NCBI GenBank assembly: GCA_031412355.1
Contig: JANOCR010000097.1
Location: 1 to 23,244 of the forward strand
Direction of reading: 5' to 3'
DNA: 23,244 bases
Source of the DNA: JAENVT01 sp031412355
GTDB lineage: Bacteria > Actinomycetota > Acidimicrobiia > Acidimicrobiales > Ilumatobacteraceae
The notes under the pieces were generated by a model. The model was not told the origin of the DNA. It saw only the letters and a program-made list of their open reading frames with translations, and made no database searches. The translations under genes and the position numbers were made by a program. Below, in pieces: positions 7,134-15,266 of this stretch. The stretch's first letter is position 1. The number at the start of each line of letters is the position of its first letter.

Positions 7134-7179
7134 CCGCCGTGGTGGGCCGATGTGGACCAACCGGTCGAGCGAATCGCAC

Positions 7180-10100
7180 CTAGACCTTGCTGACACCGAT
7201 CGACACGGGTTCGCCGTCGAGCTCGGCGTTCGACTCCCCCGGCGCGAACGTCAATGACACTGCCAGCGTGGGTTCCGTGATCAGCGTGATGAAGGGCTCG
7301 AGCTGCTTACGGACCGCTTCGGATACGCCGAGGCGAAGGTCGATGCGGTCGCTGACGTGAAGGCCCGCGTCGCGGCGGGCTTGCTGAACCAACCGCACCA
7401 GATCGCGGGCGATGCCCTCGGCCTCGAGGTCCGGTGTCAGGTCGATGTCGAGCACTACAACACCGCTGTTAGCCGGGAGCGTCGTCGCACGTGACGGATC
7501 GGCGGCGACGAGCCGCAGCGAATACTCGCCTTCCTGCAGAGCGACGCCGCCTGCCGTGACGACCCCCGTGACGTCGTCCTGCGTCCACTTGCCCTGTTTC
7601 ACGGCGGCGATCACCTGCTGCACGTCTTTGCCGATACGCGGCCCGAGCACGCCGGGAACCACGGTCAGCTCGAATGCGCCGACAGCGTCGAGATCTGTCG
7701 ACAGCACCACCTCTTTGACGTTGATCTCGTCGGCGATGATGCCGCGGAAAGGCTCGAGCGACGCTGCGTCCCGGGCAGCGATGGTGAGGTTGGCCAGCGG
7801 CTGTCGGACGCGCCGGCCGGTCGACTTGCGGACGGCGGACGACGCACTGCACACGTCGCGAACGCGATCCATCGCGATGACCAGCGACGGCGATTCGACG
7901 AGGTCCGTACTGGTCGGCCAGTCGGTGAGGTGCACGCTGCTGTCGGCACCGACCAAGCCGCGATACACCGCTTCGGTGGTCAGCGGTAGCAACGGCGCGG
8001 CAACCTGGCTCAGGGTCGTCAGCACGGTCCAGAGCACGTCGAGTGCGTCGTGGTCGCCGGCCCAGAATCGCTCGCGTGAACGGCGCACGTACCAGTTGGT
8101 CAGAACATCGAGAAAGGTTCGAACCGCTGCGCACGCGGCGAACAGGTCGTAGGCGTCCATCGACTTGGTGACATCGATGATCAAGGCGTGCAACTTGCCG
8201 AGGATGTACTGGTCGAGCGGATCGTTCGACTCGGTGCGCCGTTGTGCTGTGTAGCCGGAAGCGTTGGCGTACATCGTGAAGAAGGAGTACGTGTTCCACA
8301 TCGGCAGCACGACGTGTCGCACGCTTTCGCGGATCCCGTTCTCCGTCACGGCCAGGTCGCCACCGCGCAGGATCGTCGACGACAGCAGGTGCCACCGCAT
8401 GGCGTCGGCCCCATAAGTGTCGAAGACCATCATCGGGTCCGGATAGTTGTTGAGGCTCTTCGACATCTTCTGGCCGTCGTCGCCGAGGACGATGCCGTGA
8501 CTGACACAGGTACGAAATGCCGGACGGTCGAACAGCGCCGTCGCCAGGACGTGCAAGGTGTAGAACCAGCCTCGTGTCTGGGCCATGTACTCGACGATGA
8601 AATCCCCCGGATAATGGCTTTCGAACCACTCGGCATTCTCGAATGGGTAATGCACCTGCGCGAACGGCATGGATCCTGACTCGAACCAGCAGTCGAGCAC
8701 CTCGGTGACACGACGCATTGTCGAACGCCCGGTCGGGTCATCGGGATTGGGTCTCACCAGGTTGTCGACGAAGGGGCGATGCAGGTCGTCGACCTCCACC
8801 CCGAAATCGCGCTGCAGATCGGCGATCGATCCGTAGACGTCGATCCGCGGATAGTTCGGGTCGTCGCTGCGCCACACAGGAATCGGCGAACCCCAGAAGC
8901 GGTTTCGGCTGATGCTCCAGTCGCGCGCATTGGCAAGCCACTTGCCGAAGCTGCCGTCCTTGACATGCTCGGGCACCCAGTGGATCTGCTGGTTCAGCTC
9001 GACCATACGATCCTTGAATGCGGTGACCTGCACGAACCAACTGCTGATCGCCCGATAGACCAAGGGCTCGGCACATCGCCAGCAGTGCGGGTACGAGTGT
9101 TGATAGCTGTCGTGGCGAACAACCAGCCCGCGGCCCTTCAACTCCTTGACGATCTCGGTGTTGGCATCGAACACGTGCATGCCGGCCCAAGGCGGTACCT
9201 CGGCGGTGAAGCGTCCGTGCTCGTCCATCGGGCACACCGTCGGAATTCCGACCGCGTTGCTGGCGATCTGGTCCTCCTCGCCGAAGCCGGGCGCCATGTG
9301 CACGATGCCGGTCCCGTCCTCGGTCGACACGAAGTCGCCGGCGAGCACCTGAAACGCATTGGGCGTATCGGCGAAGAACGCGAAGAGGGGCGTGTAGCGA
9401 CGGCCGACGAGTTCGGCACCCTTGATGGTCGCGAGGTGCGTGGCGTTGGCTAGTTCGCGTTCGTAGGCGGCGAGGCGCGACTCGGCGAGTATGTAGCGGA
9501 CTCCGTTCTCCTCCATCACGGCGTAGTCGATGTCGGCTCCGACGGCCAGCGCCAGGTTGCTGGGCAGGGTCCAAGGCGTCGTCGTCCACGCCAGGATCCG
9601 TTCGCCGGTCTCGAGTTGGAATTGTACTGTCAGCGCCGGATCCTGCCGGTCGCGATACACGTCGTCCATGCGCGTCTCGGTGTTGCTCAGCGGCGTTTCG
9701 CAACGCCAGCAGTACGCCAACACCTTGAACCCTTCGTAGATCAAGCCCTTGTCCCACAGGGTCTTGAAGGCCCACATGACGCTCTCCATGTAGGGGAGGT
9801 CGAGGGTTTTGTAGTCGTTGTCGAAGTCGACCCAACGGGCTTGGCGGGTGACATATCGCTGCCATTCGTCGGTGAATCGCAGCACGCTCGTCCGGCAGGC
9901 GTCGTTGAACTTGTCGATGCCGAACTTGGTGATCTCAGGATGGCCGCTGATGCCGAGTTCTTTCTCGACGACGACCTCGGCAGGCAAGCCGTGGCAGTCC
10001 CAACCGAAGCGGCGCTCGACGCGCCGGCCGCGCATGGTCTGGTAGCGCGGAACTGTGTCCTTGACGAAGCCTGTGAGGAGATGGCCGTAGTGCGGCAGCC

Positions 10101-10254
10101 CGTTGGCGAACGGTGGCCCGTCGTAGAACACGTACTCCGGCGCGTCGGCACGGCGCCTAATCGACTCTGCGAACGTTTGGTTCTCGGCCCATGAGGCCAA
10201 GACGTCGGCCTCGATTGCCGGAAATGACGGTTGCGGGTCGACTTCGGGGTACAT
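7180..10254 (-). CDS. ileS: Isoleucyl-tRNA synthetase, long eukaryote-like type
   Basis: IleRS charges tRNA-Ile and edits misactivated valine. The 1,024-residue length matches the long type found in Mycobacterium and eukaryotes, not the roughly 930-residue type with a C-terminal zinc finger. The class I signature is PPFANGLPHYGHLL with HYGH at 55-58, and the second signature is KMSKS at 596-600 in DDGQKMSKSLNNYPDP. Between them lies the CP1 editing domain (GWDCHGLPAE before it, TTPWTLPSNLALAVG within it). The C-terminal third is the anticodon-binding region (FDVLTNWYVRRSRERFW is typical) and a tail without zinc cysteines. ATG 10254 has AGGAG 7 nt upstream, and that site is part of the T-box switch described separately. 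In the family, HYGH and the long form go with natural mupirocin insensitivity; that is inference here. Confidence 0.98.
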   Translation of the reverse strand: MYPEVDPQPSFPAIEADVLASWAENQTFAESIRRRADAPEYVFYDGPPFANGLPHYGHLLTGFVKDTVPRYQTMRGRRVERRFGWDCHGLPAEVVVEKELGISGHPEITKFGIDKFNDACRTSVLRFTDEWQRYVTRQARWVDFDNDYKTLDLPYMESVMWAFKTLWDKGLIYEGFKVLAYCWRCETPLSNTETRMDDVYRDRQDPALTVQFQLETGERILAWTTTPWTLPSNLALAVGADIDYAVMEENGVRYILAESRLAAYERELANATHLATIKGAELVGRRYTPLFAFFADTPNAFQVLAGDFVSTEDGTGIVHMAPGFGEEDQIASNAVGIPTVCPMDEHGRFTAEVPPWAGMHVFDANTEIVKELKGRGLVVRHDSYQHSYPHCWRCAEPLVYRAISSWFVQVTAFKDRMVELNQQIHWVPEHVKDGSFGKWLANARDWSISRNRFWGSPIPVWRSDDPNYPRIDVYGSIADLQRDFGVEVDDLHRPFVDNLVRPNPDDPTGRSTMRRVTEVLDCWFESGSMPFAQVHYPFENAEWFESHYPGDFIVEYMAQTRGWFYTLHVLATALFDRPAFRTCVSHGIVLGDDGQKMSKSLNNYPDPMMVFDTYGADAMRWHLLSSTILRGGDLAVTENGIRESVRHVVLPMWNTYSFFTMYANASGYTAQRRTESNDPLDQYILGKLHALIIDVTKSMDAYDLFAACAAVRTFLDVLTNWYVRRSRERFWAGDHDALDVLWTVLTTLSQVAAPLLPLTTEAVYRGLVGADSSVHLTDWPTSTDLVESPSLVIAMDRVRDVCSASSAVRKSTGRRVRQPLANLTIAARDAASLEPFRGIIADEINVKEVVLSTDLDAVGAFELTVVPGVLGPRIGKDVQQVIAAVKQGKWTQDDVTGVVTAGGVALQEGEYSLRLVAADPSRATTLPANSGVVVLDIDLTPDLEAEGIARDLVRLVQQARRDAGLHVSDRIDLRLGVSEAVRKQLEPFITLITEPTLAVSLTFAPGESNAELDGEPVSIGVSKV

Positions 10255-10470
10255 CTGCGGGCTCCTGTGAGTTCGGTTGCACAGGGACGAGCGGTCAGCT
10301 CGCGATCCCACCCTGTTTGCTGCCGCCCGCAGACGGCAACCCCTCGGTTACGCCAGCTGTATCGGGCTGGACCCGTTCGGTTCTAGTGAGCCGGCTGGTT
10401 GTGAGCCAGACGGCCGTTCTTCCGAAGGCTCGGAGGTGATTGCCTCGTCGGCGCCGTTGAAATCCTACCT
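10255..10470 (-). promoter_or_regulatory. Translational T-box riboswitch in the ileS leader
   Basis: The 239-nt gap between divIVA and ileS holds the parts of a T-box. The antisequestrator is ACAGGG (10316-10311) pairing with CCCTGT (10286-10281), enclosing a 7-nt bulge UGGGAUC (10310-10304; the family form is UGGNACC) and an inner stem CGAGC/GCTCG (10302-10298 with 10292-10288). The competing sequestrator pairs CCTGTG (10285-10280) with CACAGG (10269-10264), hiding part of the AGGAG ribosome site at 10266-10262. The two folds share bases, so only one can form. An AUC at 10440-10438 inside GGCAATCACC is a candidate isoleucine specifier within a short stem I closed by GCCG/CGGC. No U-run terminator is present, so control is of translation. 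Actinobacterial ileS genes are known for such switches. The 5' limit is approximate, and the specifier is inference. Confidence 0.82.
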
Positions 10471-10493
10471 GTCGATGCACGCCAAGGTGATGA

Positions 10494-11459
10494 TTACTGC
10501 AGTTCGTCGCCGATGATCAAGGGATCGTCGCCGGCCGCAGACCAACTCGGAGTGGTCGCGGCCTCGACATCGAGCGAGCCGAGGTCGAGGTGCATGATCG
10601 CGCCATTCTCGTCATCGTCGTGGTCGCCGGCGGAATCACCTGCGGCGATCTGCGCCGGGGTCGCATCGTTGACGGATGCGAAGTCGTATTGCTCGGTGGA
10701 ATCGAGTTCACCCAACATCGACGACTCGACGTGGTCGGCCGGCCGCTCGACGCTTGCGCTTGTTTCCTCGGTGGCGAACGCGACTGAAGAATCGCCGGGG
10801 CGCGCCGAAGCCGACGTCAACGTCTCGGCCGATGCAGACAGCAGCGGTCGACGCATCTCGCCGAGACCACCCGGCACGCGCTCGATGAGGTCCTGCAACG
10901 ACACCGCCGCATCGCGGAGCCGCTCGCGTTGCGCGCCGAGATGGTGCTCGAGGTGGTCGACATCCGACAGCAGGAAGTCGCGACGGGCAAGCAACGCCTG
11001 CACCTCGTTCTCGGCCTTGATCCGCTCGGACTCGGCCGAACGACGCGCCTCGAGGCGGGCCTCGTCGAGGAGTTTGTCGGCCATCGATCGAGCGTTGTCG
11101 ATCACCGTCGTGGCATCGACGCGGGCCCGGACGGTGATCGTCTCGGCGTCGGCGTTGGCCTGGGCGACGGTGTTGTCGGCGGTGCGCTGGGCCAGCAGCA
11201 GGGTGCGGCTGATCGTTTCGGCGTCTTCCTCGCTGGCGGAGGGCGAGGCGCTGCTGGTGCCGCCGGTGACCTGCTGCGACACTTCCTGCAACTTGGCGAC
11301 AGCAGCGCGGGCGCGGGCCTCCATGGCAGTTGCCTGGTTCTGGGCGGTCTCGATGGCCGCGGCGACCTTCTCTTTGAAGTCGTCGACCTCGACCGGGTCG
11401 TAACCCTTCTTCACTGTCTTGAAACCGGCACTACGAACGGTCTGCGGGCTGAAGTCCAT
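10494..11459 (-). CDS. divIVA: DivIVA-domain polar scaffold protein (Wag31-like)
   Basis: DivIVA proteins self-assemble at curved membrane and, in Actinomycetota, place wall growth at the poles. This 321-residue protein has a DivIVA-like N-terminal segment, FKTVKKGYDPVEVDDFKEKVAAAIE (about 13-37; key GYDPVEVDDF), then long coiled coils: about 38-65, a Ser/Gly-rich break, and about 78-190 with repeated Ala-rich heptads such as ARLEARRSAESERIKAENEVQ. The last 120 residues are acidic and probably disordered, ending DDPLIIGDELQ. The usual PPIGKR-type loop between the first strand and GY.E.EVD is missing or shortened. Placement between sepF and ileS is as in other actinobacteria and supports the call. 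The ribosome site is weak. A possible TAACAT -10 lies in the 40-bp gap upstream, with no -35. Confidence 0.88.
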   Translation of the reverse strand: MDFSPQTVRSAGFKTVKKGYDPVEVDDFKEKVAAAIETAQNQATAMEARARAAVAKLQEVSQQVTGGTSSASPSASEEDAETISRTLLLAQRTADNTVAQANADAETITVRARVDATTVIDNARSMADKLLDEARLEARRSAESERIKAENEVQALLARRDFLLSDVDHLEHHLGAQRERLRDAAVSLQDLIERVPGGLGEMRRPLLSASAETLTSASARPGDSSVAFATEETSASVERPADHVESSMLGELDSTEQYDFASVNDATPAQIAAGDSAGDHDDDENGAIMHLDLGSLDVEAATTPSWSAAGDDPLIIGDELQ

Positions 11460-11499
11460 TCTCAGATGTTAGGCACGGTGAAGCCGCGACAGTGGACAC

Positions 11500-12072
11500 T
11501 CAGCGGTCGAATTCGCCGCCGTCGTAGCCGCCCTTGCGGGGTGGTATCGGCTTCAGCAGATACACACCGGTGGCGACCTTCTCCATCGTGCCATTGAGCC
11601 CGTAGCACAACCCGCTGGCGAAGTCGATCAGACGTCGCGACACCTCGCGGTCACTGGCCTCGAGATTCATGATCACGGGCTGACCCTCTTTGAACTTGTC
11701 GGCCAGTTCCTGGGCGGAGTCGAACCGTCGCGGCCGCACCGTGTACGGATCCGCCGGATTGGCCGGCGCTTGCCGCTGCGTGTTGATCGGGCGGGGCTGC
11801 ACGTTCGAATCGTCGGACGCCGGCACAGGACGGCGGCCGGTGAGATCTGCGTCGCGGGTGGGATAGCTGGGGCGCGCCGGCATGGTTCGCACGGTTCCAT
11901 CGGACTCGTACTCGCCCTGGTAGCCGCGTTGTGCGCCGCGCGGTGCCGGTTCTTCGCGTTGGTGTCGGGGCGCCCGCGAGGGGCGTTCGGGCTCCTGCGC
12001 CGTGTCGTAGTCGTCGTACGCATCGTCGGGCCCGAGTCCCAACCAATCCATTGCGTTTCTCCAGATCGGCAT
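11500..12072 (-). CDS. sepF: Cell division protein SepF
   Basis: SepF bundles FtsZ filaments and ties them to the membrane; in bacteria without ftsA, such as this cluster, it is the main Z-ring anchor. The 190-residue protein begins MPIWRNAMDWLGLGPDD, the amphipathic membrane-binding helix typical of actinobacterial SepF. A polar Arg/Pro-rich linker (about 18-108) follows, then the globular SepF domain (RPRRFDSAQELADKFKEGQP, VIMNLEASDREVSRRLIDFASG, LCYGLNGTMEKVATGVYLLKP; about 112-175). A strong GGAGGAGG ribosome site stands upstream of ATG 12072. The gene is 23 bp after yggS and 40 bp before divIVA. A yggT membrane-protein gene often lies between sepF and divIVA but is not here. Confidence 0.96.
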   Translation of the reverse strand: MPIWRNAMDWLGLGPDDAYDDYDTAQEPERPSRAPRHQREEPAPRGAQRGYQGEYESDGTVRTMPARPSYPTRDADLTGRRPVPASDDSNVQPRPINTQRQAPANPADPYTVRPRRFDSAQELADKFKEGQPVIMNLEASDREVSRRLIDFASGLCYGLNGTMEKVATGVYLLKPIPPRKGGYDGGEFDR

Positions 12073-12095
12073 CCTTGGTCCTCCTCCGCCTGAGA

Positions 12096-12758
12096 TTACC
12101 GTACTCGCGGGGTGGGAGCAGGACGCATGCCAAACAGAACACTCCCGAGTCGCACGCGCGTGGCCCCTTCCTGAACTGCAACGACGAAATCGTCACTCAT
12201 TCCCATCGAACATGTCGCCAGCCCCAGTTCGTCGCACAACCCGCGTACCAGTCGAAACCCAGGCCGCGCCGCTTCGGGACCACCAGTTGTCGGGCCCACC
12301 GTCATCAGCCCGTCGACCGCCAGGCCAGCCGAGGCCGCCTGGGTGACCAGCGAGGCGACATCTCCCGGCCGGCAGCCACCCTTGGTTGCCTGGCCGGTCG
12401 TGTTGACCTGAACCAACACGTGAGCGCCAGGTGCGCGCTTGGCCAACTCGGTCACAAGTGCCGGCCGATCCAACGTCTCGTACACGTCGACCAGATCGAC
12501 GATGTGGCGGACCTTGTTGGTCTGCAACTGACCGATGAAGTGCACGGCCACGTCGAACGACGCGTCAGCGAACTTGGCCACCAACTCTTGGGCATAGTTC
12601 TCGCCGACCGCACGCAGCCCCACCTCGCAAGCGGCACGAACAACCTCGACCGGATGACCTTTCGTTACGCCGAGGATCTCGACATCCGCACCGCCGGCGT
12701 CGCCGATCTGCTGGCGCACTCGCTGTAGTCGCTCGGCGAGGGCGCCGAGCTCGATCAT
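12096..12758 (-). CDS. yggS: PLP homeostasis protein YggS/PLPBP family
   Basis: YggS proteins bind pyridoxal phosphate without a known catalytic activity and help keep PLP and amino acid pools in balance. The 220-residue protein has the fold-III barrel motifs: EILGVTKGHP with the PLP lysine at Lys33, VGENYAQELVAKF, HFIGQLQTNKVRHI, VNTTGQATKGGC, GLMTVGP, and SMGMSDDFVVAVQEGATRVRLGSVLFG at the C-terminus. ATG 12758 overlaps the ftsZ stop as ATGA, so translation is coupled to ftsZ. The frame stays open far upstream through ftsZ, but that is a high-GC artefact, because homology begins at MIELGALAERL. In actinobacterial dcw clusters yggS usually sits between ftsZ and sepF, often with yfiH, which is missing here. 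Confidence 0.95.
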   Translation of the reverse strand: MIELGALAERLQRVRQQIGDAGGADVEILGVTKGHPVEVVRAACEVGLRAVGENYAQELVAKFADASFDVAVHFIGQLQTNKVRHIVDLVDVYETLDRPALVTELAKRAPGAHVLVQVNTTGQATKGGCRPGDVASLVTQAASAGLAVDGLMTVGPTTGGPEAARPGFRLVRGLCDELGLATCSMGMSDDFVVAVQEGATRVRLGSVLFGMRPAPTPRVR

Positions 12759-13846
12759 TTCAGGAACGAGGGCACGTCGAAGTCGTCGTCGCCATCGTCG
12801 AGCGGGTCGGCGGGTTGCTCGGCGAAGAGATCCTTCAGCGACGCTGTTGGCTTGTCGGTCGACTTGGCGCCCGGTCGAGCCGTGGTGGCGCCGCTGTCCC
12901 ACCGATCGAATCCTGCGGCAATGACCGTGACTTTCACCTCGTCGCCGAGCTCGTCGTCGATGACCGTACCGAAGATGATGTTGGCGTCTTGGTGAGCCAC
13001 GCCGTGAATGATCTCGGCCGCAGCGTTCATCTCGAACAGCGACATTCCCGACGGGCCGGTGATGTTGAGCAGGATGCCCCGGGCGCCATCGATGGCCGCC
13101 TCGAGCAACGGGCTGGAGATTGCCGCCTTCGCTGCGGTGACGGCGCGATTCTCGCCGCTGGCTTGCCCGATACCCATCAGCGCAGAACCTGCGCTTGACA
13201 GGATCATCTTGACGTCGGCAAAGTCGGTGTTGATTAGGCCGGGTGTCGTGATGAGGTTGGTGATGCCTGAAACACCCTGCAGCAAGACCTCGTCGGCCAT
13301 CTTGAACGCATTGAGCACGCTGGTTTTTTCGTTGGCCACCGTCAGCAATCGATCGTTCGGGATGACGATGAGCGTGTCGACTTTCTCTTTCAGGCGCTGC
13401 ACCCCGGCGTCGGCCTGCACCGATCGGCGTCGGCCCTCGAAACTGAAGGGCCGAGTGACCACACCAATGGCCAGCGCGCCGATGCTGCGTGCCAGTTCGG
13501 CGATGATCGGCGCTGCGCCGGTGCCGGTGCCGCCACCCTCGCCAGCGGTGATGAACACCATGTCGGCACCCTTGATGACTTCTTCGATCTCTTCGCGGTG
13601 CGACTCGGCGGCGTTGCGGCCGACCTCGGGATCGCTGCCCGCGCCGAGCCCACGCGTGAGATCGCGGCCGATGTCGAGCTTGACGTCGGCATCGCTCATG
13701 AGAAGCGCCTGCGCGTCTGTGTTCACGGCAACGAACTCGACCCCTTTGAGGCCCGCGTCGATCATCCGGTTGACGGCATTCACGCCACCACCGCCGACGC
13801 CGATCACCTTGATGACCGCGAGATAATTTTGAGGTGCGCCTGCCAT
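12755..13846 (-). CDS. ftsZ: Cell division GTPase FtsZ
   Basis: FtsZ is the tubulin-like GTPase that forms the Z ring. The 363-residue protein has the GTPase features: IGVGGGGVNAVNRM (15-28), NTDAQAL (42-48), the tubulin signature GGGTGTG at 104-110, NDRLL, and the T7 synergy loop NTDFADVKM with Asp208 and Asp211. The C-terminal half ends in a short linker and the conserved tail DDDFDVPSFLK, which would bind SepF and other partners. GGAGG lies 8 nt before ATG 13846. Upstream is a 103-bp gap with an inverted repeat and a TTGACA, one of only a few places in the dcw block where a separate promoter fits. Downstream it overlaps yggS by 4 nt. Confidence 0.99.
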   Translation of the reverse strand: MAGAPQNYLAVIKVIGVGGGGVNAVNRMIDAGLKGVEFVAVNTDAQALLMSDADVKLDIGRDLTRGLGAGSDPEVGRNAAESHREEIEEVIKGADMVFITAGEGGGTGTGAAPIIAELARSIGALAIGVVTRPFSFEGRRRSVQADAGVQRLKEKVDTLIVIPNDRLLTVANEKTSVLNAFKMADEVLLQGVSGITNLITTPGLINTDFADVKMILSSAGSALMGIGQASGENRAVTAAKAAISSPLLEAAIDGARGILLNITGPSGMSLFEMNAAAEIIHGVAHQDANIIFGTVIDDELGDEVKVTVIAAGFDRWDSGATTARPGAKSTDKPTASLKDLFAEQPADPLDDGDDDFDVPSFLK

Positions 13847-13869
13847 CAGGGAAGCCTCCGTAGTGCTGA

Positions 13870-13910
13870 TTGGCGAATGGATTGAGGCATGTCAACGCCT
13901 GTTTCGCCAA
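13870..13910. promoter_or_regulatory. Nested inverted repeat and TTGACA-like -35 between ftsQ and ftsZ
   Basis: The 103-bp gap 13847-13949 holds a perfect 8-bp inverted repeat, TTGGCGAA at 13870-13877 and TTCGCCAA at 13903-13910. Inside it is a second pair, AGGC at 13885-13888 and GCCT at 13897-13900. On the minus strand a perfect TTGACA (13895-13890) sits at the centre. At 16-18 nt spacing the -10 region (CCAATC/CAATCA) is poor. The arrangement could be an operator over an ftsZ promoter, a hairpin in the ftsQ-ftsZ mRNA, or both. There is no U-run, so it is not a standard terminator. Actinobacteria often have separate ftsZ promoters in this gap. Confidence 0.5.
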
Positions 13911-13949
13911 GTCTCGCACGTCCGAGGCCAGAAGCGGTGGACATCGCGA

Positions 13950-15266
13950 TCATCCGCAGGCCGTCCGCGAGATCTCAGCGCTCGAGACATCGAGTGCGCA
14001 AATCCCTTCGAGGCCACCGCGGACCTCGGAAAGCAGGCGCACGAGCTTCGACGACAGGTCGGCTGGCGGGCCTAGCTGCACCTCGATGTCTTCGCCCAGC
14101 TGCAGCGTCAGGTCTCCGACGGTTGCGTCGACGCCAATTGACCTGGTCAGCGCCCTGATCTCATTGGGCAACGCAGTGGCCAACTGTGCCGCGGAGGCAA
14201 ACGGCCGGCCGGCGAACTGGCCTCGCTCGACATCCGGGTTGGCCCCCGTGATCAGCATGTAGTCGATCGGGACACCCTCGACGACATCAAGCACCCTGCC
14301 GTCACGGTCGATGACCCGGAACTTGCCATCGGACCCCGAAAAGGTGGCAACCGGCCGGCGTTCCCGAATATCGATGAAGACGTCGTGGGGAAACTGGGTC
14401 GAGACCCGGGCCGACTCGACCCAGGCGATGCTCTCCAGTCTTCGCTCGATCTGGCGCGTATCCACCAACAGGATCGCATCGCCTTGCAGTTCGTCGATGA
14501 TCGCCGACAACTGTTGCGGGTCTGTGTACACCGCGCCCTGCACGTCGATCGTTCGCACGTCGAACAGCGACGACGCCAGCACGGCCACTGCGCCGACCAT
14601 TACCAGCAGGATTGCTGCGCCGATCGCGACCCAGATCAGTCGCTTTCGGCCCTTGGCCCGGCGCACCGCAATTCGCCTGGCGCGCACCCTGGGGTCCATC
14701 GATCCCGACGACCGCGCCGGCAGGGTTTCGATGCTGCCCGACTCGTCGAGGTCCTTGATGACGATCGTCGACCGGCCGCCTGTGTTGTCCTCATCTCCGG
14801 CGTGCACCTCGCGCAATCGCGAACCGGACTCCTCGTCGAGGTACAGCGCGTCGGGGCGATCGTCGTCGCCGATCACGATCACCTTGCGAGCGGGCGCGTC
14901 GGACGGCGGACTGGCGACTTCGAGTGCGCCCGCTACGTCGAGCGCGACCGTGTTGGGCGATGTCAAAGAATCCGTCGGATCCGACGGTGCGGTGTTGTCA
15001 GAGACGCCGTCTTCGCTGTTGACATCAGCGATGCTCGGGTCGATGTTGCCTTCGGTGCTGTCGGCACTGTCACCGAGTCCCAACATCCGATCGATCGACG
15101 GATCGTCGAAGTCGATGGCCTCGGCATCCTGTGCGGAGAATGCAGCGAGCAACTCTTCGAGTACCACGTCGGGCACGTCTTCCGGCCCGATGTCGGGGGT
15201 TGGACGCGGCTCCGGATCGGTGGGCTCCGGGTTGCGCCGGGCCGACTTCTTCGACTTGTCAGCCAT
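13950..15266 (-). CDS. ftsQ: Cell division protein FtsQ with long acidic cytoplasmic tail
   Basis: FtsQ is a single-pass divisome protein that recruits FtsL and FtsB in other bacteria. The 438-residue protein is longer than most. Residues 1 to about 205 are polar and acidic (Asp/Glu/Ser-rich, for example EELLAAFSAQDAEAIDFDD) and would be cytoplasmic. A basic RRAKGRKRL stretch comes next, then one membrane helix at about 211-233. The POTRA domain follows (FDVRTIDVQGAVYTDPQQL, DTRQIERRLESIAWVESARV, FPHDVFIDIRERRPVATF), then the beta domain (GKFRVIDRDGRVLDVV). ATG 15266 has GAAGGA upstream and gives MADKSKKSARR; it overlaps the murB stop by 8 nt. An upstream ATG is inside murB. The domain order and position between murB and ftsZ make the call secure. 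Confidence 0.95.
   Translation of the reverse strand: MADKSKKSARRNPEPTDPEPRPTPDIGPEDVPDVVLEELLAAFSAQDAEAIDFDDPSIDRMLGLGDSADSTEGNIDPSIADVNSEDGVSDNTAPSDPTDSLTSPNTVALDVAGALEVASPPSDAPARKVIVIGDDDRPDALYLDEESGSRLREVHAGDEDNTGGRSTIVIKDLDESGSIETLPARSSGSMDPRVRARRIAVRRAKGRKRLIWVAIGAAILLVMVGAVAVLASSLFDVRTIDVQGAVYTDPQQLSAIIDELQGDAILLVDTRQIERRLESIAWVESARVSTQFPHDVFIDIRERRPVATFSGSDGKFRVIDRDGRVLDVVEGVPIDYMLITGANPDVERGQFAGRPFASAAQLATALPNEIRALTRSIGVDATVGDLTLQLGEDIEVQLGPPADLSSKLVRLLSEVRGGLEGICALDVSSAEISRTACG

Noticed and set aside
12759..13919. An upstream extension of yggS that stays open through all of ftsZ
   Set aside because: The extension is the other frame of ftsZ, Arg-rich and without homology. YggS similarity starts right at ATG 12758, and the ATGA overlap explains the start.
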